From Pseudomonas sp. 8AS (GTDB lineage: Bacteria > Pseudomonadota > Gammaproteobacteria > Pseudomonadales > Pseudomonadaceae): a stretch of 64,000 nt of DNA. This document shows, one piece after another, positions 41,515 to 51,686 of this stretch. Below the pieces are notes generated by a model. The model worked only from the letters and a program-made list of their open reading frames with translations. It was not told where the DNA came from and searched no databases. The stretch lies in the NCBI RefSeq assembly GCF_902506505.1, contig NZ_LR733406.1:2466826-2530825 (forward strand), in the 5' to 3' direction. Position 1 is the first letter of the stretch. Each line of letters starts with the position of its first letter. A program made the translations under genes and the position numbers.

Positions 41515-42521
41515 GCAGCCTTGCGCTTGCCAACATCCAGAGTCGCGTGCGTGAACTGGCGCCGGGCTTCGTCGTCAGCCTGATCGTCGCCGCCGCGGCC
41601 ACCTTTTTGTCCGAGCATTACGGCGCGCCGGTGATGCTGTTTGCCCTGCTGCTGGGCATGTCGCTGAATTTCCTGGCGGCCGACGGCCAGTGCAAGGCCG
41701 GCATCGAGTTCACCGCGCGCAGCGTGCTGCGCATCGGCGTGGCCCTGCTGGGCATGCGCATCACCCTGGAGCAGATCGCCGGGCTCGGCTGGAAACCGGT
41801 GGCGCTGGTGGTGACCCTGGTGGTGGTGACCATCCTGGTCTCGGTGGTGGCGGCCAAGGCCCTGGGCTTCCAGCGCCTGTTCGGCATGCTCACCGGCGGC
41901 GCCACCGCCATCTGTGGCGCCTCGGCGGCGCTGGCGCTGGCCGCCGCGCTGCCCAACCATCCGCAGAAGGAACGCGCCACCCTGTTTACCGTGATCGGCG
42001 TGTCGGCCTTGTCCACCCTGGCGATGATCCTCTACCCGATGATTGCCAACTGGGCCGAACTGTCGCCGCAGCTGGCCGGGGTGTTCCTCGGCGCCACCAT
42101 CCATGACGTGGCCCAGGTGGTCGGTGCCGGCTACAGCATGTCCACCGAGACCGGCGATACCGCCACCGTGGTCAAGCTGATGCGCGTGGCCATGCTGCTG
42201 CCGGTGATCGTCGCCGCGGCCATGATCACCCGCATGCAGGGCGCCGACCCGACCGGCAAGCGCCCGCCGTTGCTGCCCATGTTCGCCGTCGGCTTCCTGG
42301 TGCTGGCCTGCGTCAACAGCACCGGCTGGGTGCCGCAGGTGGTGCAGGGCGGGGTCAACGAACTGTCGCGCTGGTGTCTGGTGGTGGCCATCAGTGCCCT
42401 GGGCATGAAGACACAGCTCAAGGAACTGGCCTCGGTGGGGATCAAGCCGATCCTGCTGATGGTCGGTGAAACCGTCTTTCTGGTGTTGCTGGTGCTGCTG
42501 TTGCTGCGCTGGTTCTGGTAA
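41511..42521 (+). CDS. YeiH-family (UPF0324) membrane protein, putative sulfate/anion exporter
   Basis: A 336-residue membrane protein with about ten TMs. The family motif GGATAICGASAALALAAALP and GATIHDVAQVVGAGY are clear. It overlaps the Rieske stop (ATGA) and has GAGGAG 8 bp upstream. YeiH-type proteins are suggested to export sulfate or sulfite formed from organosulfur compounds. Combined with the TauD genes, this raises the possibility of a sulfonate substrate, but the link is only contextual. Confidence 0.9.
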   Translation: MSSLALANIQSRVRELAPGFVVSLIVAAAATFLSEHYGAPVMLFALLLGMSLNFLAADGQCKAGIEFTARSVLRIGVALLGMRITLEQIAGLGWKPVALVVTLVVVTILVSVVAAKALGFQRLFGMLTGGATAICGASAALALAAALPNHPQKERATLFTVIGVSALSTLAMILYPMIANWAELSPQLAGVFLGATIHDVAQVVGAGYSMSTETGDTATVVKLMRVAMLLPVIVAAAMITRMQGADPTGKRPPLLPMFAVGFLVLACVNSTGWVPQVVQGGVNELSRWCLVVAISALGMKTQLKELASVGIKPILLMVGETVFLVLLVLLLLRWFW

Positions 42522-42566
42522 GGCCGCAAAACCACGGCTTGCAAGTTTATTTTTCCGAGAACCGTT

Positions 42567-44474
42567 ATGAGCCAGAATCCCGAATTGCCGTCGACCGATA
42601 GCGCCGCCGACCAGCCCGCTGCGCCCGTGACCAGCGTGGCAAAGCGCAAGCCGCGTACCCCGCGCGCCAAGAGCGCAGGGGAGGGAGCCAAGAGCACCGC
42701 CAGCCGTGGCGTACCGGCTGGGAAAGCGCCCGCCAAGGCGCCGGCGAAAAAAGCCGTGATCAAGGCCGCCAAGCCTGTCGCCGAAGTGCCGGCGCCCGAG
42801 CTGGCCGCTGCCGCCGAGCGCCACACCCTGGCGGTGACCCCGCTGATCGGCGTGCGCCCGCGCGACGTGCTGGGTGCCGCCGGCAGCTTGCTCAAGGCCG
42901 TGGCCCGCACCCCGTTCAAGGCTGGCATGCACAGCGGCAATTACCTGCGCGAGCTGTACCGCATCGCCACCGGCGCCTCGGAGCTGGCGCCGGCACCGAA
43001 GGACAAGCGCTTCGCCGATCCGGCCTGGCAGAGCAACGCCTTCCTGCGCGCCCTGGTACAGAGCTACCTGGCCGGCGAGCGCGAGCTCAACGCCTTCATC
43101 GAGGCTGCTGATCTGGAAGGCGCCGACAAGGGCCGCGCCCGTTTCGTCGCCTCGTTGCTGGTCGATGCCATGGCGCCCAGCAACCTGCTGCTGACCAATC
43201 CCACGGCGCTGCGCAAGGTGGTCGATACTGGCGGGCGCAGTCTGCTGCAGGGCGCCCGCCAGCTGAGCAGCGACCTGTTGCACAACCGCGGCATGCCGAG
43301 CCAGGTCGACAGCGAGCCGTTCAAGCTTGGCGAGAACATCGCCACCGCCAAGGGCGAAGTGGTGTTTCGCAACAAGATGTTCGAGCTGCTGCAGTACGCG
43401 CCGACCACCCCGAGCGTGTTCGAGCGGCCGCTGGTGATGTCGCCGCCGCAGATCAACAAGTACTACGCGGTGGACCTGTCGCCGGAAAAGAGCCTGATCA
43501 AGTGGGCGCAGGACAGCGGCGTGCAGCTGTTCGTCATCAGCTGGCGCAACCCCACCGCCAAGCAGCGCGACTGGGGCCTTTCCGACTACGTGCAGTGCCT
43601 GGACCAGGCGGTGGACGTGGCGCGGCAGATCACCGGCAGCGCGGACGTGAACATGTGGGGCTCCTGTTCCGGCGGCATCACCCTGGCCGCCTACCTGGGC
43701 TGGCTGGCGGCCGTGGGCGAGAGCGCCAAGGTGGCCAACACCTGCTGGGCGGTGTGCGTACTGGACATGCCCGCGGTGATGGACGACACCAGCATCGGCC
43801 TGATCGCCACCCCGGCGGCCCTGGCCGCGGCCAAGGCCAGCTCGCGGCGCAAGGGCGTGCTCAGCGGTCAGGAAATGGCGCGCATGTTCGCCTGGCTGCG
43901 GCCCAACGACCTGATCTGGAACTACTGGGTCAACAACTACCTGCTGGGCAACAAGCCGCCGGCGTTCGACATCCTGGCCTGGAACAGCGACACCACGCGC
44001 CTGCCTGCCCAGTTGCACGCCGACTACCTGGACCTGATCCAGCACAACCCCTTCAGCAACCCGAACAAGCTGTGGGTGCGCGGCCTGCCGATCGACATGA
44101 GCCAGGTCAAGGTCGGCGCCTACGTGATCGGCGGCACCACCGACCACATCACCCCCTGGCAGGGCTGCTACGGCACCGCCCGGCTGTTCGGCGAGGACAG
44201 CACCTTCGTCCTGTCCAATGCCGGCCACCTGCAGAGCCTGGTCAACCCGCCGGGCAACCCCAAGGCCCATTTCCATGCCGCCCCGGCCGCCCAGGCCGAT
44301 GCCGAGGACTGGCTCAAGTCCGCCGGCGAGCGCCAGGAAGGCAGCTGGTGGCCGCACTGGCGGCAGTGGATCGGCGAGCGCTCCGGCGCCAGCCGTAGCG
44401 CCCCTAAATCGCTCGGTTCGAAGAAATACCCGACGCTGTGCGCCGCGCCCGGCACCTACGTACTGGAACGCTGA
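42567..44474 (+). CDS. phaC: PhaC-type poly(3-hydroxyalkanoate) synthase with basic N-terminal extension
   Basis: A 635-residue PHA synthase. The catalytic Cys is Cys367 in [14 protein letters not shown], with Asp526 in [10 protein letters not shown] and His554 in [13 protein letters not shown]. The core begins near residue 90 and resembles class II synthases, though the lipase box has Ser where GACAGG is usual. Residues 24-80 are a low-complexity Lys/Ala/Pro stretch ([27 protein letters not shown]) like the tails of the PhaF/AlgP type. This could tether the enzyme to DNA or granules. It may use 3-hydroxyacyl-CoA made from the acyl-CoA of the BKACE pathway. No phaZ/phaC2/phaD neighbours are present, unlike the housekeeping locus. 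Confidence 0.93.
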   Translation: MSQNPELPSTDSAADQPAAPVTSVAKRKPRTPRAKSAGEGAKSTASRGVPAGKAPAKAPAKKAVIKAAKPVAEVPAPELAAAAERHTLAVTPLIGVRPRDVLGAAGSLLKAVARTPFKAGMHSGNYLRELYRIATGASELAPAPKDKRFADPAWQSNAFLRALVQSYLAGERELNAFIEAADLEGADKGRARFVASLLVDAMAPSNLLLTNPTALRKVVDTGGRSLLQGARQLSSDLLHNRGMPSQVDSEPFKLGENIATAKGEVVFRNKMFELLQYAPTTPSVFERPLVMSPPQINKYYAVDLSPEKSLIKWAQDSGVQLFVISWRNPTAKQRDWGLSDYVQCLDQAVDVARQITGSADVNMWGSCSGGITLAAYLGWLAAVGESAKVANTCWAVCVLDMPAVMDDTSIGLIATPAALAAAKASSRRKGVLSGQEMARMFAWLRPNDLIWNYWVNNYLLGNKPPAFDILAWNSDTTRLPAQLHADYLDLIQHNPFSNPNKLWVRGLPIDMSQVKVGAYVIGGTTDHITPWQGCYGTARLFGEDSTFVLSNAGHLQSLVNPPGNPKAHFHAAPAAQADAEDWLKSAGERQEGSWWPHWRQWIGERSGASRSAPKSLGSKKYPTLCAAPGTYVLER

Positions 44475-44503
44475 GACAGTAGCCCCCAACCCCGAGGTCA
44501 TCC

Positions 44504-45199
44504 ATGAACAAGATCTATCCCGATGCCCACGCCGCGCTGGCCGATATCGTCCACGACGGCATCACCATCGCCTCCGGCGGTTTTGGCCTGTGCGGCATTC
44601 CCGAGGCGCTGATCGAGGCGCTGGGCGAAACCGGCAAGACCGGCTTCACCATCATCAGCAACAACTGCGGGGTCGACGACTTCGGCCTCGGCCCGCTGCT
44701 CTACAGCCGCCAGATCAAGAAGATGATTTCCTCCTACGTGGGCGGCAACAAGGAGTTCGAGCGCCAGTACCTGGCCGGCGAGCTGGAGCTGGAATTCACC
44801 CCCCAGGGCACCCTGGCCGAGAAGCTGCGCGCTGGCGGTGCCGGCATTCCGGCGTTCTACACCCGCACCGGCTACGGCACGCTGATCGCCGAAGGCAAGG
44901 AGACCCGCCAGTTCGACGGTCACTGGTACGTGATGGAGCCGTCCCTTACCGCCGACGTGGCGCTGATCAAGGGCGCCAAGGCCGACAAGGCCGGCAACCT
45001 GATGTTCAACAAGACCGCGCGCAACTTCAATCCGCTGGCGGCCAAGGCCGGCCGGGTGTGCGTGGCCGAGGTGGAGGAAATCGTCGAGATCGGCGAGCTG
45101 GACCCGGACGAGATCCACCTGCCGGGCATCTATGTGCAGCGCCTGGTGCTCAATCGCAGCCCGGAAAAACGTATCGAAGTCCGCACGGTGAGGAACTGA
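44504..45199 (+). CDS. 3-oxoacid CoA-transferase subunit A
   Basis: A 231-residue alpha subunit of a family I CoA-transferase. [29 protein letters not shown] and [19 protein letters not shown] are diagnostic of the succinyl-CoA:acetoacetate type (ScoA/AtoD-like). It lies 2 bp ahead of subunit B. It can activate the acetoacetate released by the two BKACE enzymes to acetoacetyl-CoA. IpdA-type steroid ring hydrolases share the fold, but the motifs here are those of transferases. Confidence 0.94.
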   Translation: MNKIYPDAHAALADIVHDGITIASGGFGLCGIPEALIEALGETGKTGFTIISNNCGVDDFGLGPLLYSRQIKKMISSYVGGNKEFERQYLAGELELEFTPQGTLAEKLRAGGAGIPAFYTRTGYGTLIAEGKETRQFDGHWYVMEPSLTADVALIKGAKADKAGNLMFNKTARNFNPLAAKAGRVCVAEVEEIVEIGELDPDEIHLPGIYVQRLVLNRSPEKRIEVRTVRN

Positions 45200-45201
45200 T
45201 C

Positions 45202-45831
45202 ATGGCCTGGACCCGCGAAGAAATGGCGCAGCGCGCCGCCCTTGAGCTGCAGGACGGCTTCTACGTCAACCTCGGCATCGGCCTGCCGACCCTGGTGGCC
45301 AACTACATTCCCGACGGCATGGACGTCTGGCTGCAGAGCGAGAACGGCCTGCTCGGCATCGGCCCCTTCCCCGGCGAGGACGAGATCGACGCCGACCTGA
45401 TCAACGCCGGCAAGCAGACCATCACCACGCTGCCCGGCAGCAGCTTCTTCGACAGCGCCGAGAGCTTCGCCATGATCCGTGGCGGCCACATCAACCTGGC
45501 CCTGCTCGGCGCCATGCAGGTGGCCGAGAACGGCGACCTGGCCAACTGGATGATCCCCGGCAAGATGGTCAAGGGTATGGGCGGCGCCATGGACCTGGTG
45601 GCCGGCGTCAAGCGCGTGGTGGTGATCATGGAGCACACCGCCAAGGGCGGCGCGCACAAGATCCTCGAACGCTGCGACCTGCCGCTGACCGGCGTCGGCG
45701 TGGTCGACCGCATCATCACCGACCTGGCCGTGCTGGACATCACCGAGCAGGGCCTGCGCCTGGTGGAGATGGCCCCGGGCGTGGACTTCGACAGCCTGCA
45801 GGCGGCCACCGGTTGCGCCATCCTGCGATGA
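45202..45831 (+). CDS. 3-oxoacid CoA-transferase subunit B
   Basis: A 209-residue beta subunit. The catalytic glutamate is in [14 protein letters not shown], near residue 50. [16 protein letters not shown] and [22 protein letters not shown] are the family blocks. The ATG is 2 bp after the stop of subunit A, so the two form one complex. A terminator at 45907 ends the operon. Confidence 0.95.
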   Translation: MAWTREEMAQRAALELQDGFYVNLGIGLPTLVANYIPDGMDVWLQSENGLLGIGPFPGEDEIDADLINAGKQTITTLPGSSFFDSAESFAMIRGGHINLALLGAMQVAENGDLANWMIPGKMVKGMGGAMDLVAGVKRVVVIMEHTAKGGAHKILERCDLPLTGVGVVDRIITDLAVLDITEQGLRLVEMAPGVDFDSLQAATGCAILR

Positions 45832-45906
45832 ACGGACGGCCTCGCTTACTCCATGGCGGGGCCCAATCTGGGCCGCTAGCGTCCCCGCGCTATCGGTTCG
45901 CTTTCG

Positions 45907-45936
45907 GCGGCTGCCCAGGCAGCCTGCCGCTTTTTA
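45907..45936 (+). terminator. Terminator after the CoA-transferase genes
   Basis: GCGGC/GCCGC and TGCC/GGCA form a hairpin with an internal bulge, followed by TTTTTATT. Confidence 0.7.
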
Positions 45937-45960
45937 TTCCTCGCGCGGTCGCCGGCAGCC

Positions 45961-47163
45961 ATGGCTGAGTCGACCCGCTTCGTGGCGCTGGTGGCTTGCC
46001 TGGTGTCTCTCGGCCAGTTCGCCATCGCCACTTATCTGCCGGCCTTTGCCGCCATTGCCGCCGATCTCGGCGCGACTGCCGTGCAGGTGCAGCAGAGCCT
46101 GACTGCCTACCTGCTGCCTTTTGCCCTGGCGCTGCTGGGCCACGGCGCCATTGCCGATGCCTTTGGCCGGCGCCGCTATGTGCTGCTGGGGCTGGCGCTG
46201 TTCGTGCTCGGCTCGCTGCTGTGCGCCCTGGCGCAGAACATCCACGGGCTCTACCTGGGGCGGGCGATCCAGGGGCTGGCTGCCGGCATCGGCCTGGTGG
46301 TCGGGCGGGCCATGTTGCGCGACCGTTTTGACGGCGTACAGGCCCAGCGTCAGCTGGCGCTGGTGGCCATCCTGTTCTGCCTGGCGCCGGCGCTGGCCCC
46401 CCTGTGCGGCGGCTGGCTGTTGCCGCTGGCGGGCTGGCGCGGGGTGTTCGTCTTTCTCGCGCTGCTGGGCGCCGCGTTGCTGTTTGGCAGCTGGCGCCAC
46501 CTGGCGGAGACCCTGCCGCAGGAGCGCCGCCAATCACTGCGCCCGCGCGCGCTCATCGGCGGTTATGCCGAGTTGCTGCGCGATGGTCGCTTCCTGCTGA
46601 TCTGCCTGGCCAATGCCGGGGTCAACGTGGCCATCTACCTCTATGTGCTGAGTGCGCCGGTATTCGTCGTGCGTCACCTGGGCCTGGGTGAGCAGTCCTT
46701 CGCCTGGCTGTTCCTGCCGCTGGTGGCCGGGCTGCTGATCGGCGCGCTGGCCGCGCACCGCCTGGTCGGGCGGTTGGCAACCAACAGCGGGGTGCTGCTG
46801 GGGCATGGCGTGATGTTGATCGCCGGCTTGCTCAATATAGCCCTGGCCCTCTGGCTGCCGGTGGCGCTGCCCTGGGCGGTGCTGGCCCTGCCGCTGTTCG
46901 GCGTGGGGCTGATGCTGACCCAGCCGGGCCTGCAGGTGCTGGCCATGGACTGCTTCCCGCAGCGCCGCGGCCTGGCTTCCAGCGCATTCGTCACCCTGCA
47001 GCAGTTCGGCAATGCGCTGTCCGCTGCGCTGCTGGTGCCCCTGCTGCTGGGCAGCACCCTGCACCTGGCGCTTGGCATGGCCGGGTTGCAGCTGCTCGGC
47101 CTGCTGGCCTTCACCCTGGCGCTGGCGGGGCGAGCCCGACAGCGCCTGGCCAGCAGCGCCTGA
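45961..47163 (+). CDS. MFS transporter, Bcr/CflA type
   Basis: A 400-residue MFS protein of the drug-resistance group. YLPAFAAIAADLGATAVQVQ, GAIADAFGRRRYVLLGLALF and the TM4 GRAIQGLAAGIGLVVGRA are typical of Bcr/CflA exporters. It starts 25 bp after the terminator T-run with no obvious ribosome-binding site. A gene for a periplasmic protein of unknown role follows after 35 bp. Confidence 0.9.
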   Translation: MAESTRFVALVACLVSLGQFAIATYLPAFAAIAADLGATAVQVQQSLTAYLLPFALALLGHGAIADAFGRRRYVLLGLALFVLGSLLCALAQNIHGLYLGRAIQGLAAGIGLVVGRAMLRDRFDGVQAQRQLALVAILFCLAPALAPLCGGWLLPLAGWRGVFVFLALLGAALLFGSWRHLAETLPQERRQSLRPRALIGGYAELLRDGRFLLICLANAGVNVAIYLYVLSAPVFVVRHLGLGEQSFAWLFLPLVAGLLIGALAAHRLVGRLATNSGVLLGHGVMLIAGLLNIALALWLPVALPWAVLALPLFGVGLMLTQPGLQVLAMDCFPQRRGLASSAFVTLQQFGNALSAALLVPLLLGSTLHLALGMAGLQLLGLLAFTLALAGRARQRLASSA

Positions 47164-47198
47164 CGGAGTTCCATCACAACAAGAACAAGGAGAATCCG

Positions 47199-47924
47199 AT
47201 GCGCCGTTTCACCCTCTATGTACTGTTGAGCCTGATCTGCCTGTCGTCCCCCGCAGTGCTAGCCGATGCGCGCAGCAACCAGCAGTTGAGCGAGCTGATC
47301 AGCCGCAGCCGGCTGCTGTGCGCCAGCGCGCTGCTGTACTTCGATCCGCTGCAGCGCAACCTCGATCCGCGCGGCCTGACCGCCGTTTATTACCACCTCA
47401 ACACTTTGGACACCCTGGTTGTGCAGCTGGGCCAGCCGGCGGCACTGCAGGCGCCGCTGACGGCGCTGAAGGCAACCTTTAGCCGCCTCGACCGGTTGCC
47501 GCCCGCCGAGCGGCAACGCTATCCCGAGTTGCTCGACCAGTTGCTGAGCCAGCAACGCCAGCTGCAGGCGGCGGCCGAAGCAGCCGCAGCGGGGCAGGGC
47601 AGCCATCCGCTGCAGCTGCAGAGCCGCGATCTGGCTGAGCTGCTGCTCGACTACCAGATGCGCCACTACCACTGGCCGCAGCCCCGTGCCGACCTGCTGG
47701 CGGTCGAGCAGCGCGAGCAGCTCGACCAGGCCATCGGCCAGCGTTTCATCCAGCTGGAACAGGCGCAGCCGGAGCAGGCTGATGCCCTCAAGGCGATCCG
47801 CCGCCATTACCAGTTCGTGCGCAAGCAGCTGCACAGCGCCAGCCAGAGCGCCGGGGGCGGCGCCGAGTTCTACCTGAGCCGGGCGGTGCTGGACCTGGAC
47901 GAACTGGCCGCCAGCCAGCTCTGA
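47199..47924 (+). CDS. Exported helical protein, unknown
   Basis: A 241-residue protein with a signal peptide (MRRFTLYVLLSLICLSSPAVLADA), AAGGAGAA ahead of the ATG and a mature part that is almost all alpha-helical. It is rich in Leu, Gln and Ala, for example LLDQLLSQQRQLQAAAEAAA. No domain is recognised. Content and spacing suggest a periplasmic coiled-coil or helical-bundle protein. It lies between an MFS and an SDR gene in the same direction. Its start and coding nature are clear, but the function is not. Confidence 0.8.
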   Translation: MRRFTLYVLLSLICLSSPAVLADARSNQQLSELISRSRLLCASALLYFDPLQRNLDPRGLTAVYYHLNTLDTLVVQLGQPAALQAPLTALKATFSRLDRLPPAERQRYPELLDQLLSQQRQLQAAAEAAAAGQGSHPLQLQSRDLAELLLDYQMRHYHWPQPRADLLAVEQREQLDQAIGQRFIQLEQAQPEQADALKAIRRHYQFVRKQLHSASQSAGGGAEFYLSRAVLDLDELAASQL

Positions 47925-47949
47925 ATACATGTCTGCCAAGGAGTTCGAG

Positions 47950-48783
47950 ATGACGGATACCGTACTGATCACCGGGGTTTCCTCCGGTATCGGCCTGGAT
48001 TGTGCTCAGCTGTTGATCGACAGGGGGTACCGGGTGATCGGCACCCTGCGCCGGATGGAGGAGGCCGAGCGCCTGCGCCTGACCTTCGGCCCGGCCTTTG
48101 TGCCGTTGCTGCTGGATGTCACCGACCAGGCCGCGCTACCGGCAGCGGTCGCGCGGGTGCGCCACTGGCTGGGCGATGAGCCGCTCTTCGCGCTGATCAA
48201 CAATGCCGGCATTGCCTCGCCCAACGGTCCGCTGCTGCTGCAGCCGCTGGAGGAGATGCGCGGCATGTTCGAGGTCAACCTGTTTGGCCTGCTGGCCTTG
48301 ACCCAGGCCTTTGCCCCGCTGCTGGGGGCAGGTCCCGGGCGGGCCGCGCGGGTGATCAATATCGGCTCGGTATCGGGCCGCGTGGCAACCCCCATGACCG
48401 GCTGCTACGCGGCGACCAAGCATGCCCTGGAGGCGGTCAGCGATGCGCTGCGCGTCGAGCTGAGTGCCCAGGGCATCGAGGTGGTGCTGATCGAGCCGGG
48501 GCCCGTGCGCACGCCGATCTGGAGCAAGGCCCAGCCCGATCCGCGCTACGCCGCCGGCGACTATGCGCAGGCCATGGACGCCCTGCAGGCCCTGGTGGCG
48601 CGCAACGCCGAGCAGGGCGCGCCGGTCGGGCGGGTCAGCCAGGCGGTGCTGCGTGCGCTGCAGGCCAGGCGGCCGCGAGCCCGCTATCCGCTACACCCGA
48701 TGTGGTACCTGGCGCGCTGCTTGCCGACTCGCCTGCTCGATCGCCTGCTGGCCACTCGCCTGGCCCTCAGGCGGCCGGCCTGA
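47950..48783 (+). CDS. SDR-family oxidoreductase (17beta-HSD/retinol dehydrogenase-like)
   Basis: A 277-residue SDR: TGVSSGIGLDCAQLL, INNAGIASP, Ser in NIGSVSGRV and Tyr/Lys in CYAATKHALEAVSDALR. IEPGPVRTPIW and the basic C-terminal tail match the branch that includes 17beta-hydroxysteroid and retinol dehydrogenases. ATG 47950 is chosen because AAGGAG lies 7 bp before it; the earlier ATG 47929 has none. The AraC regulator converges from the other strand. Confidence 0.9.
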   Translation: MTDTVLITGVSSGIGLDCAQLLIDRGYRVIGTLRRMEEAERLRLTFGPAFVPLLLDVTDQAALPAAVARVRHWLGDEPLFALINNAGIASPNGPLLLQPLEEMRGMFEVNLFGLLALTQAFAPLLGAGPGRAARVINIGSVSGRVATPMTGCYAATKHALEAVSDALRVELSAQGIEVVLIEPGPVRTPIWSKAQPDPRYAAGDYAQAMDALQALVARNAEQGAPVGRVSQAVLRALQARRPRARYPLHPMWYLARCLPTRLLDRLLATRLALRRPA

Positions 48784-48789
48784 GTCGGC

Positions 48790-49812
48790 TCAGCTGTTCT
48801 TGCGCGGGACGATGTTGTGCTCGCTGCGCCAGGCGGCCGGCGGCATGCCGAACTGGGAGATGAACCAGCGGGTGAAGGAGCTGGGCAGCGAGTAGCCGAG
48901 CATGTCGGCGATGCGTGCCAGGGAGTAGCCGGGGTTTTCCATGTAGCGAATCACCAGGTCGCGACGCACGCTGTTGATCAGCTCGCTGAAGGTGGTGCCG
49001 CCTTCATCCTCCAGGCGTCGCTGCAGGGTGCGCACGTTCATGCCCTGGGCCTGGGCGATCTGCTCGATGGTGGCCCGGCCCATCGGCAACAGCAGGTAGA
49101 TGGCCTTGCGCACGTCCAGCGCCAGGGAGTGTTCGCCGGCATTCTGCAGGGAGTCCAGATAGCGCTGGGCGTGGCGTGCCATGGCGGCATTGGCCAGCGG
49201 GTTGGCGGTATCCAGGTTGGCCGAGGGGCAGACGATGCCGTTGAACTCGCTGCCGAACTCCAGCGGGCAGGCAAACATGCGCCGATGCACCGAAAGATCG
49301 GCCGGGGCCTCGTGGGTGAAGTTGACGCTGATCGGGTGCCAGTGCGCGCCGAGCAGGGCGGCGCAGAAGCGGTACATCACGCCGATGGCCAGCTCGATGG
49401 CCTGGCGGCTGTGGGTGGGGTAGTGGCTGACCACTTCCTCGCGAATGATCACCGTCTTGCCGGCTTCCTCGATATAGATCGCCAGCGAGTCATTCATCAG
49501 GTGGCGATATTGCACGATCACCTGCAAGGCATCGCGCAGGCTACGCTGGTGGCTGAGCAGCAGGCTGACCTCGCCGAAGTCGGAAAGCTGGCGCAGTTCG
49601 GCCATGCGCAGACCGAAGGTCTCGCAGCCGCTCTCGCGGGCCGATTCTTCCATCAGGCGGATGGCCGCCTCCACCGGGATGCGCTGCTCGGGGTCGTTGA
49701 GCACGGACTGGCTCAGACCGGCGTTGGACATCAGGGTGTGGCTGTTCAGACCGTACTGGCGGGCAACTTCCAGGTAGTTGGTCAATACGGCGGAACGGGC
49801 TTGGGCAGTCAT
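48790..49812 (-). CDS. AraC-family regulator with arabinose-binding-like N-domain (OruR type)
   Basis: A 340-residue regulator. The N-terminal ~200 residues show the Arabinose_bd pattern, with VEAAIRLMEESARESGCETFGLRMAEL and SLRDALQVIVQYRHL. The C-terminal 100 hold two helix-turn-helices: ATIEQIAQAQGMNVRTLQRR and YSLARIADMLGYSLPSSFTR. It lies centrally in a region with four copies of a long direct-repeat element, one of them 73 bp from its own start. It is the best candidate for the protein that binds them, with its effector probably the substrate or a CoA-free intermediate of the TauD/BKACE pathway. Confidence 0.92.
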   Translation of the reverse strand: MTAQARSAVLTNYLEVARQYGLNSHTLMSNAGLSQSVLNDPEQRIPVEAAIRLMEESARESGCETFGLRMAELRQLSDFGEVSLLLSHQRSLRDALQVIVQYRHLMNDSLAIYIEEAGKTVIIREEVVSHYPTHSRQAIELAIGVMYRFCAALLGAHWHPISVNFTHEAPADLSVHRRMFACPLEFGSEFNGIVCPSANLDTANPLANAAMARHAQRYLDSLQNAGEHSLALDVRKAIYLLLPMGRATIEQIAQAQGMNVRTLQRRLEDEGGTTFSELINSVRRDLVIRYMENPGYSLARIADMLGYSLPSSFTRWFISQFGMPPAAWRSEHNIVPRKNS

Positions 49813-50116
49813 GGTGGGGCTCGCTCTCGGGGCGGCTCTTGGTTGGCCGCGTGGCTTGGCAGGCCGATAGCTTACAAGACTTTAGTCATGAAATGAAAAG
49901 TGCCTGGCAGCTAAAGCTAAGCGACCGGCACGCCGCGTTTCTACAATCCTGACCCCTCGGCTGGGTTAATCCACCCGGCATGGCAACTTCCCCTAGGCCC
50001 ACGGCTGCGGGGCGTAAGCGAGCGCCTGTCTCTGCCTTCGCGCATCCACTGCGTGAGCGTGGCGGCGGAGTGCGATCCCGGTTGGCAGTCGCGCGGTATC
50101 ACGCGCAGGAGTAACG
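49813..50116. other. Divergent region between the AraC and Aer genes
   Basis: 304 bp without a gene. It holds AraC-type site C (49885) and AGGAGT before the Aer ATG. The rest shows nothing recognised. Confidence 0.5.
49885..49924 (+). promoter_or_regulatory. 40-bp direct-repeat element, inferred AraC-type operator (site C)
   Basis: Begins GTCATGAAATGAAAAGTGCC and continues TGGCAGCTAAAGCTAAGC. The first half matches site B very closely; the second half is weaker. Its orientation points toward the Aer gene (start 192 bp away), and it lies 73 bp from the araC start on the other strand, so autoregulation is also possible. Confidence 0.72.
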
Positions 50117-51682
50117 ATGCGAATCAACATGCCGCTCAGTGGTCGTGAATGTACCTACCCGGCCGACCAACGTCTGATTTCCGTCACCGATACCCAGGGC
50201 CGGATCACCTACTGCAATGACGAGTTCGTCGCCGTTAGTGGCTTCAGCCGCGAGCAGCTGATCGGCAGCCCGCACAACCTGGTGCGTCACCCGGAAATGC
50301 CGTCCCGGGTATTCCAGCAGATGTGGGAGTACCTCAAGGCCGGCAAGAGCTGGATGGGCATCGTCAAGAACCGCTGCAGCAACGGTGATCACTACTGGGT
50401 CAATGCCTATGTCACGCCCATTCTCGAACAGGGCCGGGTGGTGGGCTACGAGTCGGTGCGGGTCAAGCCCGATGCCGATCAGGTACGCCGCGCCAGTGCC
50501 CTGTATGCGCGCCTGAACCAGGGTCGTGCGGCGGCTTCGCTGGGCGAGCGTCTGGGGGTGGCGGCGCGCTTCCTGTTGCTGCCGCTGCTTGGCGCGGCGC
50601 TGGGGCCATGGCTGTTCATGGCCGGCCATGGCGGCCTCGGTATTGCGCTGTTGGTGCTGGCGTCGCTGGGGCAGACCATCGCCACCATGGGCTTCGTCAA
50701 GCGTGCCCTGCTGCGGGTGGCCCAGACCGCGCCCAAGGCCTTCGACAGCGAGCTGGTGGCGCACACCTATACCGACGACACCGGCGCCGTGGCGCGCCTG
50801 CAGTTGGTGCTGATCAGCGAGGGTACGCGGATTCGCACCGCCCTCGGCATACTCGGCGACTATGCCACGCGCACCGCCAGCCAGGCCTCACAAAATGGCC
50901 AGCTGGTGCAGCAGGCCGAACAGGCGTTGCAGGCGCAGCGTATCGAGGCCGACATGGCGGCCACCGCGATGAACCAGATGGCCGCCTCGATCAGCCAGGT
51001 CGCCGTGCATGTGCAGCAGACGGCCGAGGAGGCGCGCCAGGTCAATCAGCTGTCGCTCGACGGCAGCCGCCAGGCCCAGCAAAGCCGCGCGGTGGTGGAG
51101 AAACTGGCACGCACGGTGGATGGCATCAGCGCCTCGGTGGCGGGGCTGGCCAGCGAGGCGCAGTCGATCCAGCAGGCGGCCAACATGATTCGCGCGATTG
51201 CCGAGCAGACCAATCTGCTGGCGCTGAATGCCGCCATCGAGGCGGCCCGGGCCGGCGAGCAGGGTCGTGGGTTCGCCGTAGTGGCCGACGAGGTGCGCGC
51301 CCTGGCTTCGAAGACCCAGGAGTCCACCGAGGCCATCCAGGGCATCATCGCCAGTCTGCAGGCTGTGGCCGGTCAGGCGGTGCAGATCGCCCGTCAGGGC
51401 AGCGAAGAGGCGCGTGCCGGGGTGGCGCGGGTGGTCGAGACCGAGCAGGCGCTCGATGGCATCACCGCCGCGGTCGAGCGCATCCACCAAATGGCCGAGC
51501 AGATGGCCAGCGCAGCGGAGCAGCAGAACCTGGTGGCCGAGGACGTTTCGCGGCAGATCAGTACCATCTCCATGGCCGCCGAACAGAATGCCGAAGTCAC
51601 CGCGCGTTCCGCCCAGCTGGGCGGCGAGCTGGAGGCCACCGCGCATTCCCTGCATGCCCTGGTTGCGCGCTTCAATACCTGA
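50117..51682 (+). CDS. Aer-like PAS chemoreceptor (methyl-accepting chemotaxis protein)
   Basis: A 521-residue energy-taxis receptor. The N-terminal PAS domain (residues 10-115) has the Aer FAD-type sequence [20 protein letters not shown] and [16 protein letters not shown]. Two hydrophobic segments (about 150-195) form the membrane hairpin. The C-terminal cytoplasmic signalling tip is [20 protein letters not shown], then [20 protein letters not shown] precedes the ATG. It probably reports the redox state during growth on the local substrate. A GGDEF/EAL gene follows 4 bp later, so taxis and c-di-GMP control are co-expressed. Confidence 0.93.
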   Translation: MRINMPLSGRECTYPADQRLISVTDTQGRITYCNDEFVAVSGFSREQLIGSPHNLVRHPEMPSRVFQQMWEYLKAGKSWMGIVKNRCSNGDHYWVNAYVTPILEQGRVVGYESVRVKPDADQVRRASALYARLNQGRAAASLGERLGVAARFLLLPLLGAALGPWLFMAGHGGLGIALLVLASLGQTIATMGFVKRALLRVAQTAPKAFDSELVAHTYTDDTGAVARLQLVLISEGTRIRTALGILGDYATRTASQASQNGQLVQQAEQALQAQRIEADMAATAMNQMAASISQVAVHVQQTAEEARQVNQLSLDGSRQAQQSRAVVEKLARTVDGISASVAGLASEAQSIQQAANMIRAIAEQTNLLALNAAIEAARAGEQGRGFAVVADEVRALASKTQESTEAIQGIIASLQAVAGQAVQIARQGSEEARAGVARVVETEQALDGITAAVERIHQMAEQMASAAEQQNLVAEDVSRQISTISMAAEQNAEVTARSAQLGGELEATAHSLHALVARFNT

Positions 51683-51686
51683 GTGG

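Noticed and set aside
41448-44501. A 1,017-codon minus-strand frame opposite YeiH and phaC
   Set aside because: Same reason: shadow of strongly supported plus-strand genes.
44504-45831. IpdAB-type steroid ring-opening hydrolase
   Set aside because: The alpha and beta subunits carry the motifs of acetoacetate CoA-transferases, including the SENG catalytic Glu, and lie beside BKACE genes.
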